A stretch of DNA of 64,000 nt. Source: Asterochloris sp. CNOR1. Its lineage: Eukaryota > Chlorophyta > Trebouxiophyceae > Trebouxiales > Trebouxiaceae. The position numbers were made by a program, and so were the translations under genes. The notes under the pieces were generated by a model. That model was given only the letters and a program-made list of their open reading frames with translations, searched no databases and was not told the origin of the DNA. Positions 45,948 through 57,400 of this stretch are shown one piece after another (position 1 is the stretch's first letter; every line of letters starts with the position of its first letter). The stretch is from NCBI GenBank assembly GCA_963969365.1, contig OZ017759.1:1860001-1924000 (forward strand). Reading direction: 5' to 3'.

Positions 45948-45954
45948 TCAGTGC
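45687..45954. repeat. 134-bp tandem duplication
   Basis: There are two diverged copies, 45687-45820 and 45821-45954. The best-kept block is CTGGCCATGTACAGGTGGGG followed by GGACAGAG. The second copy runs into the stop codon of the GT92 gene at 45948-45950, and the matching place in copy one reads TTCAGTGC. Confidence 0.85.
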
Positions 45955-48143
45955 CCACCAGGCCATGTAATTCTGCCAAACCAGTCAGTGCAGTTGATGA
46001 ACGAGAGTGCGTCCACTGAGTCAAAAAAGGACCAGTCCTTGCCCTTTCCACTGCCTGACTTGCGGGCCATTTTCTCTGCAAACTCCTGCCTCGACTTGAT
46101 TGCATAATGGTATATGGACACCTGCTTGGCATGGTGGAGCTCTGTATAGTGAGACTCCACTGGCTCCCCGTCCTCTGAGACTGGCAAAGGGGAGCCTGCC
46201 TTGTACTGGAATTGATGGGGGTTGATGACTGACTCCACGTGGTCTGTGTTGGCTATCGTCTTTACGTGGTACTCTGCGGGGCCGTCCATGGGGGTGCACA
46301 TGTCATAAGTCTGGAAGACGTTGGGGTTTGCCGGGCGCTCTATCAGGCCGGAGCTGCCAAAAAGGACCCAGTTGGCTACCAGGCCTGCAGGCAAGGACAT
46401 TGTTGTGATGCACAGCTTCACAGCAGGGGCTGGGGACCCAAGAGAACCAGTTGGCTGCCAGCAGGCAACGGCAGAGCCACCGTGCAACTTCAGGGCCTGG
46501 GCTGGCATCTGCAAGATGTGTGAGCAGGGGTCAGGCAGAGCAGCCCAGCGCAAAGCCAGCACGCGACGGTTGCAGGCTAAAGTCCGCCAGCATGGGCAAT
46601 GCCACTGCCGGCAAGAGGTTCAGGAGGCATTGTGGCCTGCGCTCAGCAGCAAGCAGGGCACCAGACATAGGCACTCTTGGTAGTGGTGGTACACGATGCA
46701 GACAGCAAGGCATCACGCACTGCAGGGCTTCTCTGGCTGCAGCATCTCACTTGGCTGCAGGCTTGAAAAAGCATGTGCTCCACACCAACAGGGGCTGGGG
46801 GTCGCAAGTCGGCCCATGCACTCAATGCTGGGAGGGGCAGTGTCAGTATTGAGTTGCTCCTTGACGCAATGATGCCGCTGCTCAGGTTTTGGAACTGCCC
46901 TAGTGCAAGATGTACAAACGCCTGCACAGAGCACAGGCCCATGCAACTGGCTTGCCCTGGCAACCCCCCTGACAGGCTGGCTGGCGGGCCGGCAGCAACA
47001 CAAATGCAGCGCAGTGCTGAGTGATGGCCACGCCTCTGTCCGCCTCTCAGATAGGAACTACGGAGAGCAGGGACGGCTCACCTCCATACTGCTCATAGTT
47101 GCGCAGCAGGTCTGGCAGCTGCTTGTACTGCGGATTGTGCAAGACCAGGTACTCGTCGATGTCAATGAAGACGATCCATCTGTGCCGGTGTTTGAACTTG
47201 TCCAGGCAGCGTTGATAAGCGTACAGCTGAGGGGACTGAGGAGTGGGCCAGGCTGCAAACCAGTTATCTGCAGACAGCAGAAGGGGGTTGCTGCCGCTGC
47301 TATAAGCTCAAGAAACTTATTGGGGCCCAAAACAGTGCTGCTGTTGGCCCTCAAACAGGAGCAGTTCCTGGTGGAAACAAGGCCCGCAGGAGCCAGGTCA
47401 GGCCGCTGCGGGGATGCTGGTGAGCAGCCATGAGAGGGTCTGAAGGCTCCTCAATGCTTCTCGGAGCATGTGATGGACACACTTTGGCGACTAAGCACTG
47501 GCCCCAAAACGCCCCAGAGGGCACACAGTCAGCCCAGGTGCCAATCCACAGGGGAGGCTCGCCAGGATATGGGGCCCTGTAAGACATGCTAGTGCAGCCC
47601 CAACCAGTTGTGCGGGGCAACTCACACTGCACAATGCCGTCATCAATGTGATCTTGCAGCGCAGAGCTCAGAGGAATCGTGCTGTTGTTGTCAAACAAGT
47701 AGACACGGGGAATGCCCAGAGCGTAGTGGTAGTCCACCCAAGCCCTGATGTCTGCGGGCTGATCCTGCAGCGGCAAGAAGGCAGATCTACAAAGGGTGCA
47801 AAGGGCAGCAAACAGGGACTGCAGCTGGACTGCAGGTCTTTGGGCCGGAGGAGCCACCATGCATGTGTGCAGCCGTGTATCTTCACATCCTCCTGTCCTG
47901 TCTAGGAGTGCGTAGGAGCTTTTGGCAAAGGCAACTCAACAATAGGCAGGGCCTGACCTTAGCCACAGCGCAGATCGCCAGGTAGCTATCGGCCGGGGGA
48001 GCATCCCTCGAGACTCTGCCCAGCCAGCTCCATGCTAGAAGGAAGGCAACAACTGTCAGGCCTGCTATTGCAGCACCACATGTCAGGGCGGCGTGATAGA
48101 GACGTGAACGAGAGTGGCAGGGAGAATCGGGAGCCTTCGTCAT
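45948..48143 (-). CDS. Family 92 glycosyltransferase (DUF23), type II membrane protein
   Basis: GT92 enzymes add sugars, such as galactose in plant galactan or worm glycans, in the Golgi lumen. ATG 48143 begins MTKAPDSPCHSRSRLYHAAL, then one hydrophobic signal anchor (AAIAGLTVVAFLLAWSWL), consistent with type II topology; exon 1 ends near 47961. Exon 2 (about 47764-47628) carries the start of the catalytic domain, DIRAWVDYHYALGIPRVYLF then DNNST. A third exon (about 47259-47083) has FKHRHRWIVFIDIDEYLVLH, with the D-x-D-type metal-binding motif. The last exon (about 46390-45948) has NWVLFGSSGLIERPANPNVF, HVKTIANTDHVESVINPHQF, VSIYHYAIKSRQEFAEKMAR and ends TWPGGH. These blocks match the GT92 order. 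Acceptor and donor sugars cannot be read from the sequence. Confidence 0.85.
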
Positions 48144-48445
48144 CTCCGTTCAACAAAAGGAGAGCTTTGACAGGGGCTGGCCCTGTGCTAGGTCCAATGC
48201 CTTGCTGCATGAACTTTGCACCCGCTTTGCAGCAGCGGCCCCGGCCTGCGACGCAGGAATTTAAATCAGTCTCTGGGCGACTTCCCTTCTCTGTGTCACG
48301 CTCAGCGGCAGCCTGTTTGCTAGTTTGCTGCTGAAGTAGCAGAGACATGTTGAGTACCCGACTGAGTCGCCCTTGAGTGCGTCCGACCTCAAGACGCAGC
48401 ATGCTACGCAGATTCTGTAAATTACATGATTTTCATTTGAGGCCC

Positions 48446-48658
48446 TCAAAGGCAAGCTACATCTTCACAGGCAGACCGAGATCCCGCCCGAGGTTGCCGA
48501 TGCCGTGACGCCTGACCTTGTTGATTAGCTTTCACGATAGCACCTTCAACAGCCATGACCTTCAGTGGTCCTGTGGACCATTCTAGGCGTCTGAAGTGGT
48601 GTTCCCACTGCTTGGGCGTGCCGCAGAGCTCTTGTTGCCGCTGTGCACCGTCAAGCAA
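48446..48658 (-). CDS. Candidate small exon or ORF
   Basis: This minus-strand open frame reads LCGTPKQWEHHFRRLEWSTG, then PLKVMAVEGAIVKANQQG, and ends EDVACL before a stop at 48446. It has a balanced amino-acid composition unlike the Cys/Ala-rich shadow frames around it, so it may be the last exon of a small gene. I found no convincing upstream exon and do not recognise it. Confidence 0.25.
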   Translation of the reverse strand: MLDGAQRQQELCGTPKQWEHHFRRLEWSTGPLKVMAVEGAIVKANQQGQASRHRQPRAGSRSACEDVACL

Positions 48659-50465
48659 CGTTGCGTGCTGTCAGCGTGCTGCAGCCAGCCTCTGCTGGTC
48701 CCTTATGGCAGCCCATGCTACAGATGAGCCCTTAGCGTGCAGTGGGAGTGCAAGCCAGCATGCAGGGCTTGTCTTTGCCTGGCAGGTGCATTCACTTTGC
48801 GGTTGGCTCTGAGGCCCTAATGACATCAATAAGTCGTCATGGCATGCAAGCAGCAAGCCCTTGGCAAGGCGGCCCTGCATGCACCACCTGCAAGTCTGCC
48901 TGGTGTCCAACAGTGACCCCAGGGCGTCTTGTGTTGAATTGGCTGCTGCTCTACGCTGCGTCCCTGACATGCTGAAGCTCTACGCTGTGTCCCTGGCAGC
49001 AATCATACATCTTCGCGTTCTGAGACAGCTAGCCTCTGGCTGCAGCATGCTGACAGCAGAACCCCACGTTGTGTGTGTCCTCCCACAAAAAACACCTGCC
49101 AAGCCTGGCGCAGCCCAGTGCGATGCAGCAGCTGCTGGTGGTAGGTAGAGCCAACTCAGACAGGTGCACTCAGCCTTGCCGGAGCAGGCTTAGAGGCTGG
49201 CAATAGCCAGCCAGCCAGAACTCATGCCTGCTGCAGGCTGCTTCTACCCTGAATTGCAGCCCTTCCATACAGCTGGGTAAGGTGGGCAGCTGTAATGCAA
49301 CAGCTGCTAAGTGCCAGGAGGGCCAGCGCAGGGGGCAAGGCATTTGTGGTCTCTCAGGTGTCAATTGTGCCCTGGGCAGTCTGCTGTTGGCCGTACAGGA
49401 CTCAACAACAGAGGAAGGAGCAAAGGCAGCTTGTGAGATGCCTGTTCCTAGTGCAGCGCTGCAAGGCAGCCCACAGCAGCTGCTGAGACACCAGGCCCCC
49501 AACAGTAGCCAACAGATGGAGCTGCAGATGCTGCACAGACAGAGGGCTGGATCATCACAGCGGTCAGCATTGACGCAGTGACTGGAGCGTGCACTGTTTA
49601 GTCACTATCTGATGCAGCAGCAGAGATGCAGCCTTACGAGGCCGAATTACACTGCTGGCATTGATCTGCGCTGCATTGCACATCGTGGTTCTGAAAAGCT
49701 TCATTTGTTGCCCCAATGTACTACACTGAGGCCTGTGGCTTCGTTACAGCGCACAGACATGACCTCAGAGCCAGACATGCATGTGTCATGAGGGTTGCAA
49801 TGCTGCAGGCAACACTGCAATGCCTATTGGGCAGAAGTGCACCCTTGCTGTGCCAGGCACTGCAAGCTAAAGTAGTGGTCAGGAACAGGCCATACGTTGT
49901 TCAGATGTGCCATTGGCTGCTGTGGAGGAGCCCGCTGAAGCACCTCCAGGTTGGTCATGCCAAGCTGCAGCGGCGCAGGTCCTGCTGTCATGCACGCTCA
50001 CATGCTGGCAAGCCCACACTGAAGCACTCATGTGGAGCAGCATTGGCGCTGGTGTCTGCGCGTCACAGTAGCCACCCCTCAAAAGCACAGCAGGTGGCCT
50101 CCTTCAGGTAAATTGCTGCAGGTGCCTGTGCTCCAGGGTTGCCTACCTGATGCAGCCATTGCAGCGCTTCACAGTTGCTGCTGTATATGTGTTCCTGTGG
50201 GGACACACATCATGTCCCAGGCATCTTGGAAAGCTGACAGGTCACCCTGCTCGCCGGCTTTCAGGCAGCTGCAGCCAAGAGCAGATCTGGCATTGATCGT
50301 GGCAGGCGCTTAGACCTCAGGAGAAAAAAACATCAGCTGTGTTGTAGCCTCGATCTCAGGCAATCATCTCAGCCAGCCTGCTGAGGCGTGGTCAACGAGC
50401 CAGATTCCTGTCATGGTCAGCACTGACGAACTTCTGTACCGCAGCTCTCAGTGGTTGAGGGATGC
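48659..50465. other. Gene-poor stretch, no supported feature
   Basis: About 1.8 kb with only short, Cys/Ala/Ser-rich shadow frames on both strands. A TAA/TGA-rich patch lies around 49600-49730. I see no splice-flanked exon, RNA gene or element I can support. Confidence 0.4.
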
Positions 50466-50542
50466 AGGCAGCTTGGGAAGGTGTACATGCCTGCTTCAAA
50501 CGGCTCAAATTGCCTTGGAGCTGGTACGCCCCCCGGGACAAA
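50466..50542 (+). CDS. Candidate isolated exon
   Basis: An AG acceptor in GGATGCAG and a good donor (ACAAAG/GTGAGG) bound a frame reading AAWEGVHACFKRLKLPWSWY then APRDK. Its composition looks coding, but neighbouring exons of the same gene could not be joined with confidence. It may be the 5' part of the gene whose later exons appear at 52.1-53.7 kb. Confidence 0.3.
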
Positions 50543-50739
50543 GGTGAGGCTTTGCAGTGTTCCCGACCTGGTTGCCTTGCACCTGCTCTGGGCTCCGACT
50601 TGCTGCTGCTTGGGGGCTCACATGCAGTTGGGCTGGCACAGTATCTCACGATGCATCCTGGCATGCTCAGTCAGCAAGCTCTGTCATGCTGCAATGATGC
50701 AGAGGCCCAGGCCCCTGATGCTGAGGGCGCTAGAGAAGT

Positions 50740-51300
50740 CCCACAGGGCGTCAGGTCAGCTTGACTTGTGCTCTGAAAGCCCAGTTTGACTGGCTGCTGC
50801 ATGGCGCAGTCTGCTTTTGTGTCAGGCAGACATTGCAATGGAGGCATGCTGTCTGGAGCGCACACCAGAGCAGTTGAGCTGAGCACCTCATGCAGGCTGG
50901 GCAAGCGCAAAGCCCCAGAGCCAAGCGCTGGCGTCAGGTCAGCTTGACTTGTACTCTGAAAGCCCAGTTTGACTGGCTGCTTGCATGGCGCAGTCTGCTT
51001 TTGTGGGCTGGCAGACATTGCAATGGAGGCATGCTGTCTGGAACGCACACCAGAGCAGTTGAGCTGAGCACCTCATGCAGGCTGGGCAAGCGCAAAGCCC
51101 CAGAGCCAAGCGCTGGCGTCAGGTCAGCTTGACTTGTACTCTGAAACGCCCAGTTTGACTGGCTGCTTGCATGGCGCAGTCTGCTTTTGTGGCCAGGCAG
51201 ACATTGCAATGAAGGCATGCTGTCTGGAGAGCACAGCACAGCAGCTGAGCCGAGCACCTCGTGCAGGCTGGCTAAGCGCAAGGCCCCGAAGCCAAGCGCT
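50740..51300. repeat. About 184-bp minisatellite, three copies
   Basis: The anchor TTGACTT recurs at 50761, 50944 and 51129, giving periods of 183 and 185. Each unit has AGCCCAGTTTGACTGGCTGC, GGCAGACATTGCAATGGAGG and AGCCAAGCGCTGG blocks. The third copy is slightly more diverged. A minus-strand frame stays open through it, but with an odd, repeat-driven composition; I treat it as non-coding. Confidence 0.9.
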
Positions 51301-52150
51301 GGACCACCAGCAGATGCAGTAAATGCGGGCATGCCAGATGGTGAGCAGGGCATGTGATGCGCGCGCTGTCTATGCCCGAGCAGGACATGCCCTGGTATGC
51401 ACGAGCACCTGCAGTTCGTGCATATGGTGAGCTGCTGCAGAGCATCTTGAGAGCACTCAAAGAGTGTTGAACCTACCAAGGGGCTTCCACCGGAGTGGTT
51501 TGACAACGCCATCTGCCAGACAGAGTCTCTTGCTGCCAAACAGTGCTGCACATGGTCATGCCAAATCCCAAACAGCAGGCAGCCCCTTAGCACTAGGGAA
51601 CCCTGGCAGCAAACCGGTGTCACTGTTTCCCTTTGCCTGGCGCCTGCACCAGGCGCGAGCTGCCAGGTGGCCATTGCTAAACAGGTGTCTTGCACTCCCC
51701 TGCATGGTGCTGGCCCCTCAGGTACGCTAGGCCAGACTGCCACTGCCAGCTCAATGAGCACCCCAGCGCGGCGCAGGCCCCTCTGCGCTCAGGCACACAG
51801 CATCCTGTCTCTGGTTCAGGGCCAAAGCGACATACAAGACTGTCCTGTCCAATGCAGATTGAGGCTGTCAAGAAGACATTGAGCTGTCAAGAACCCCTAC
51901 ATGTCTGACACAAACATATTGCAGCTACAAGGCTGACGCAATGCTGACACCCGTCAGACTGTTGCAGGCCGCCAGCAGAGGTGCTGGTAGCTTGTTTGTA
52001 GTGGCAAGAGTCACCCCAGTGTAAATATCCCTCTGAGCTGAGCTGCCCCTTGCAGCAGTATTGAGATCCCTGCAGCCTGGCTGGCTTTATTTGCAGTCCT
52101 CCTGACCTAAGGCTGTGCCTGCAGGGCAGAGCAGCTTTGCCATCCCATAA
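51300..52150. other. Stretch without a supported gene
   Basis: No convincing exon was found. A short plus-strand frame near 51822-51858 (AKATYKTVLSN) follows an AG acceptor but lacks a clear donor. Confidence 0.3.
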
Positions 52151-52190
52151 GTCTTGTCTCTGCCACACTTGAAGACTGCCTTTTGTGTAC

Positions 52191-53640
52191 GCTGCAGGCG
52201 CCAGTGCGGCTTTTAATGCAGGGCATAAGGATGCCGACACACAACAGCAGAAGAAGAGCCGCAGTGCTGTACAAATTGAGGCGCGAGCGGGCATTTCGCC
52301 AGGTATGACTTGCTGAGGAGACCGGCATGACTGCCTGCACCTGTAGGGCATTGAGCGATGTTTTTGTTTCCTATGACAGACTGACGCTCTGCCAGCTTCA
52401 GCTCTGAGGCGTCATTGCACCCGCCAAGTGGGTGGTTGTCCAGCTGATGCCACCAGATGCCGGTCAGGCCTTTGATCAACAAGGTCCAGGCATGCAGACA
52501 ACAGGTGGTGCACTCAGCTTCACGCCAGGGCCAACATGAGACCGTCTCTTGTCCTGCTGCAGGTGCCAGCAGCAGCAGCAGCGTACAGGGGCTGGGTGCC
52601 GTGACTAAAAGGTGAACGCCAGCTCAGATGCTAGTGCCTGACCAGGATGCCCAAGCCCCTGTGAGCAGCATGCCTGCAGAGTTTGCTGCTCAAGGTCTTC
52701 AAACAGTGACCACAGACTCCTTTACCTGCTCCAGTGGGGCTGTTGTGTTGTGGGCACCAAAAGGCTGTGCTCATGGCAAAGTCTTACAGTGTGACATCCT
52801 TCCCCTGCAGACTTACAAGGGGAACTGCCCAGCCTGGGCAGGTTCCTGTTGAGAACATCACACAGCGCTCTGCAGCACCAAGAGGACAAGGTGATCTGCT
52901 GGTTGACTGCCTAGCCTCAATGCAACTGTTTCAGTATGGGAGATAGCATGGTGACTGCTCTGCATCATGATTCAGTAGTAACATTGTGGGACGACCCAAT
53001 GCTCCTGCGATCTGCCTAGGACTGACTACACACAAAGCTGGGACACTGCTCGGCAGCTTGTCAGGCGTATTGATCAAAGGCCTGGTCTGCAGAGGGGGTG
53101 AGGGCATCTGTGACCTCCCATGAGGCTGCTGCCCTGGGCAACCAAATGGACCAGAACCCCGCTGACGGCAGGCCCCTTCCGAGAGGGGGTGCTGCAAGTG
53201 GAGTCCCTGCATTGCAGCATGGAACAGTGCCTGCTAAAGGGCATCCAAGGGCAGGTGGGGCCTGCCTTACAGATACGCAGCTGTAACACCATGCACCTCT
53301 ACCACTCAGCGGACCCTGCCAGCATTGAGGCTGACTGCAATGACGCCGAACTAAGCATGACTCTGGCAGTCTTGCCCCAAGCCTGAAGCGGAGGTGTTGA
53401 TGACGAGCAGCACCCAATGTCTGCTCTGGCCTCACTTCACCTGCATTGCTGTAGGTGCCAGTTGGCATCCAGGCTCTACACCCTTCCATCACCCCATTCT
53501 TCATATTGTGTTGCAATCGTGGCAGTGGTCTGGAACCCCTTGCCCATGCCTGCAGCAGAAGGAGGTCAAGTGGTTCCAGACCACTGCCAACATTGCGGCA
53601 CAGTATGAAAAATTGGGTCACGGGAAGGGTGTGGAGCCTG
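52191..53640 (+). CDS. Candidate exons of an unrecognised gene
   Basis: Three plus-strand pieces look like exons. One begins after ACGCTGCAG near 52199: ASAAFNAGHKDADTQQQKKS, then RSAVQIEARAGISP, ending at a GTATGA donor near 52302. A short one near 52811-52841 reads TYKGNCPAWA between CCCTGCAG and GTTCCT. One near 53556-53628 reads QQKEVKWFQTTANIAAQYEK then LGHGK. The middle one is weakest. They may belong to the coiled-coil gene that follows. No family was recognised. Confidence 0.3.
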
Positions 53641-54449
53641 TATGCCAAGGGGCATTTGCCGAAGGCAGCCCTGCAGGATGTAAAACAACAGCAGCTAGGG
53701 TTGGGCTTGTTCTTGGGCACAGGGAGTTGTGTAACGAGTCCTACATGCAACGTATCAGTTGCAGGAGCTGGATTGGGTGGCAAGGTGCACCCGGCGGAGC
53801 ATGCTCCCTGGAAAAGTCATATTGCTGCAAAGGCTTTGAAGACTGCATGCTTCTGCGGTAGCTGGGAGACCACTACCCGCATGCTTGCCCTTGAGCAGCG
53901 CCCCTCAGTCCCTGTCTCACGCCTGCCGGGGAGCCTCCTGTCCACTCGGCGGCTGCTCAGAATGCCATGCATCCAGTGCAGCGTAAGCTGTCTGCCATTG
54001 CTGCTACAGTTACAATGTGCTGCCGTGGCCATCATGCAGGTGTTGCTTGTGCCTCACTTACAAGCTTCCATAGCAATGCCTGAGACGCTCAACAGCCTGG
54101 ACAGCCATGCGCTTTCACTGCTCGACAAATGCCCTGTCTGCCGACTGGCCCCATGTGATGCAGGGAGGGAGGCGGAGGGAATCAGGCAGGGCGCACAGGG
54201 CAGCCAAAGGGTGCAGCAGAGGCAGGCAGCCACCACCGGCAGCAGCCAGCAAGCCAGGGTGCCTGGGGCCACGACGCCGAGGGGCGCCTCAGCACGCACT
54301 GTTGGCGCCCAGACGGTGGCAGGTGTGCAGCCCTGGCTGTGCAGCACATGTTGCGAGCAGCTGACAACACCGTGCACATGCAGCTGGGTGGGGCTGCCTT
54401 CTCACAAAGCATGTCGTCCCCAGCAATTGGGGCCCAGTGTGTGACCAAA

Positions 54450-57400
54450 CATGTGCAGCAGTCCCAACAGCAGTGCCCCATTGTTGCAATTCATTCATGT
54501 CAAAAGCATCCACATGCTCGTCCAACGTCGGGGGCCACTCATGTTGGCCTCAGCATCACGTCAATATCTGCTCGCAGAGCTCTCTGCTGCGGCCACAAGG
54601 CCTCAGCGCCTTATTCAGAGCCCCGAAAGACGCCATCATTGGCCTGCAGGGGGGACAGAAGCTGCACAGGGAAGCAAAGGCAGCGAAGAGCGTCGTGCCA
54701 AGCGCCAGTGCTTTGCAGCAGAGGCTGCAGGCGGCTGCTCTGCCAGCCAGGATGCTGCAGGGGTCCAGCCGCTGGCAGGCCCAGCTGCTGAGCTGCAGCA
54801 GCAGGTGGCCCTGCTGCAACAGCGACTGGAGCAGGCCTCAGCCGTGGCTGTGGAGCTTCAGCAGGCCCACGCTGCTACAGGGGATGGCAATGCAGAGAAG
54901 TTGCAGCAGAGGCAGCAGGCAAGGCCACTGTGCTTGACAGTTGGCATGTCAGTTGCAACCTGCAGCAGTGCTGTTGCTGCAATGCATGCCCTGCCGACCG
55001 TGTTCCACAGACTTGCGGATGGACTGGAAAGACCTTGTTTGCTGGGCTGGACAGGCTGCATCACGAAATATGTCTTATGACTTCCGAAAGACACAGTCCC
55101 TTCCGCTTCAGGAAATCTGCCGTCAACTTCAGCCAGGCATGCTCTGACTTGGGTGCAGGCTCACGCGAGGGAGCTTGCTGTACTCCACCAGCAGCTGCAG
55201 GATCTGCCACGCCACCTCCCCGGTCTCCCGGCACAGTTGGAGCAGGCCAAGGCAGATCTGCAGGCTCACCAGACACAGGTAGCCACGGTGGCAAGGCTCC
55301 AAGCAGAGCTGAACAGCACTTGGCTGGAGGTGGAGGGGCTCAAGCAGAGAATGTCAGCGATGTGTGATGACGAACCCCGCTGGCTTGAGTGGCAGGTGCA
55401 CCGGATGAGGCGGCGTGAAGCGCAGGAACGGCTCCGGGTGCAGCTGCAGAGCGCCAAGCGGGAGATTGAGGCCCTCAGGCAGCCAACTGCGGCGGCTGTA
55501 CAGCTGCAAGGGGGCCTGCAAGCATTGTGGGCCCAGCGCCTTACGATGCAGGTGGGACATGGTGGTCGGGACATCACGTGCCGTCTTGAAACTGACAGCG
55601 ACTGCCTGCTGCTCTAGATGCGGGGGGGCAGGGCCCAACCACTGCTTGCACTTTGCCTGGCAGCTGCACCAGCTGCCACATGACAGCAGGCATGTGACGC
55701 ATGTCCTGCGCTGCAGGAGCAGATCGAAGGGCTCCAGGCAGACGTGCAGCGCGCCCTCTCCAAGCAACAGGCTGCAGTGCAGGCTGCTGCTGCTGCCAAC
55801 CACGCAGCGTGCCAGGAGAATCTGAGGCATGAGCGGGAGCAAGCCCAGCAGGCAAGCCTCAGAGGGGGCATGCCAATCGGCAGCATGTCATCAGGTGCTG
55901 CGGCACAGGCAGGGGTCGTGCTGGTAGCACGAGATAGGCACTGCTTGCTTGCTGCCTGACACATTGTGGCCACTGCTCTCAGGATGACTGATTGCTTTGT
56001 TCTTGGCCTTCTATAAGGATCTGGTCTCCCCCCTCCCTTCCCCCGGGTCAATGTTCCTCAGTGCCTGCAGTACCTGACATTGTGAGGAGGGCAGCAGCAT
56101 TGCTGGACCCAGCACACACTTGTGTGCGCTGCAGGAGCTCCTGCTGCCTTGACTTTCTTGACAAGCTCCTTCATCTCGTCAGTCCTGGCCTGGCCGGGAG
56201 GACTCTCGTTAGTCCTGCTGGCCAGGACTGACGAAATGAAGGGGCTTGTCAAGAATATCAAGGCAGCAGCATTGCTGGACCCAACACACACTTGTGTGTG
56301 CTGAGCCTTCTGTGAGGCTTTCGCATTACCCAGATGTTTCTCAGGGTCTGCAGTGCCTGACATTTGAAAAGTGCAGCAGCATTGGTGGATCTGACCCAGA
56401 CTTGTGTGTTTGAAGGAGCAGAGGCAGAATGTTGCAGCCTCTGCACCCCGCAAGGAGGTGCAGGTCGCCAAAGCACCCTCTGCAGCTTGCAAGGAGCTGC
56501 AGGCCGAAGTGGACCATGCAAGGGAGCGGGTGCATGAGCTGGAGGCAGCAGAGCAGGTAAGCCTTTCCATATGCAGCACTGCCTCTTTGGGGGCTTCACC
56601 CAGCCATTTCTGCGCTGATGCCCGTGTCTATCTCTCGAGCTGGCTCCGCGCATGCTGCCTGTGCTCAGAGGTGTTGTTGACAGCCAAGGGCGAGTTGTTG
56701 CTGTCAGCCACTCATGGGCTGGCTGGCGCCACAGACCACGCTGAGACACCCGAGTCTGGGCTGACATGCTGACTGGGAGCCATGCCTCTGCTGCAGGTCA
56801 CCCAGCAGCAGCTGGACAAGGCTCGCCAGGCCAGCAAGGCCTTGGCAATTCAGCAGGAGCGGACACGCGCAGCAGCGCAAAGTGAGGTCAGTGCTTTGCT
56901 GGACAGGCTGCAGCAGGTGCAGCATGAGCGGCAGAAGGCAGTCAGGAACCTCCAGGCAAGCCCTCAGATGTCTTGCCCTGCTTCGCTTCTGGGCTGTGCA
57001 GAGCTGCTGACACTGTGCTTTGCCTGCCATGCCTGCGCCTCTGCTGTGTCCAACTGGCTCAAGCTGCACCGAGGGTCCACCAAGTCCATCACAAGGTCCT
57101 CATGCAAGTGCACTCATTGGTGGCACAGTGCTGTCAGCAGCGTGCAACCATGCCCTGCATAGCAGGTTGCCACATGACGGCTGAGGGGGCAAGCAATGGG
57201 TGATGACAGACCGCTTCCTGTGCTGCAGGACCTCCAGCAAAAGCTCAGGGCCGAAGAGCTTGCCCAATCTGCCGCCAATGCTGCAGCTGGGCAGCAGACG
57301 CTGCCTTCTGGCGCGGCTTCCCTCTCAAGGGCAGAAGAGCGTGCCCAGTCCGCCGCCCCCTTTGCAGCTGGGCAGCACACGCTGCCTTCCAGCGCGGCTG

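Noticed and set aside
50740-51300. Direct repeats that could be taken for a CRISPR-like array
   Set aside because: Units are about 184 bases with no short constant repeat plus unique spacers, and the genome is eukaryotic.
54115-54160. CPVCR in a plus-strand frame, suggestive of a RING finger
   Set aside because: Only one C-x-x-C pair is present; the following Cys/His ligands expected for RING are absent.
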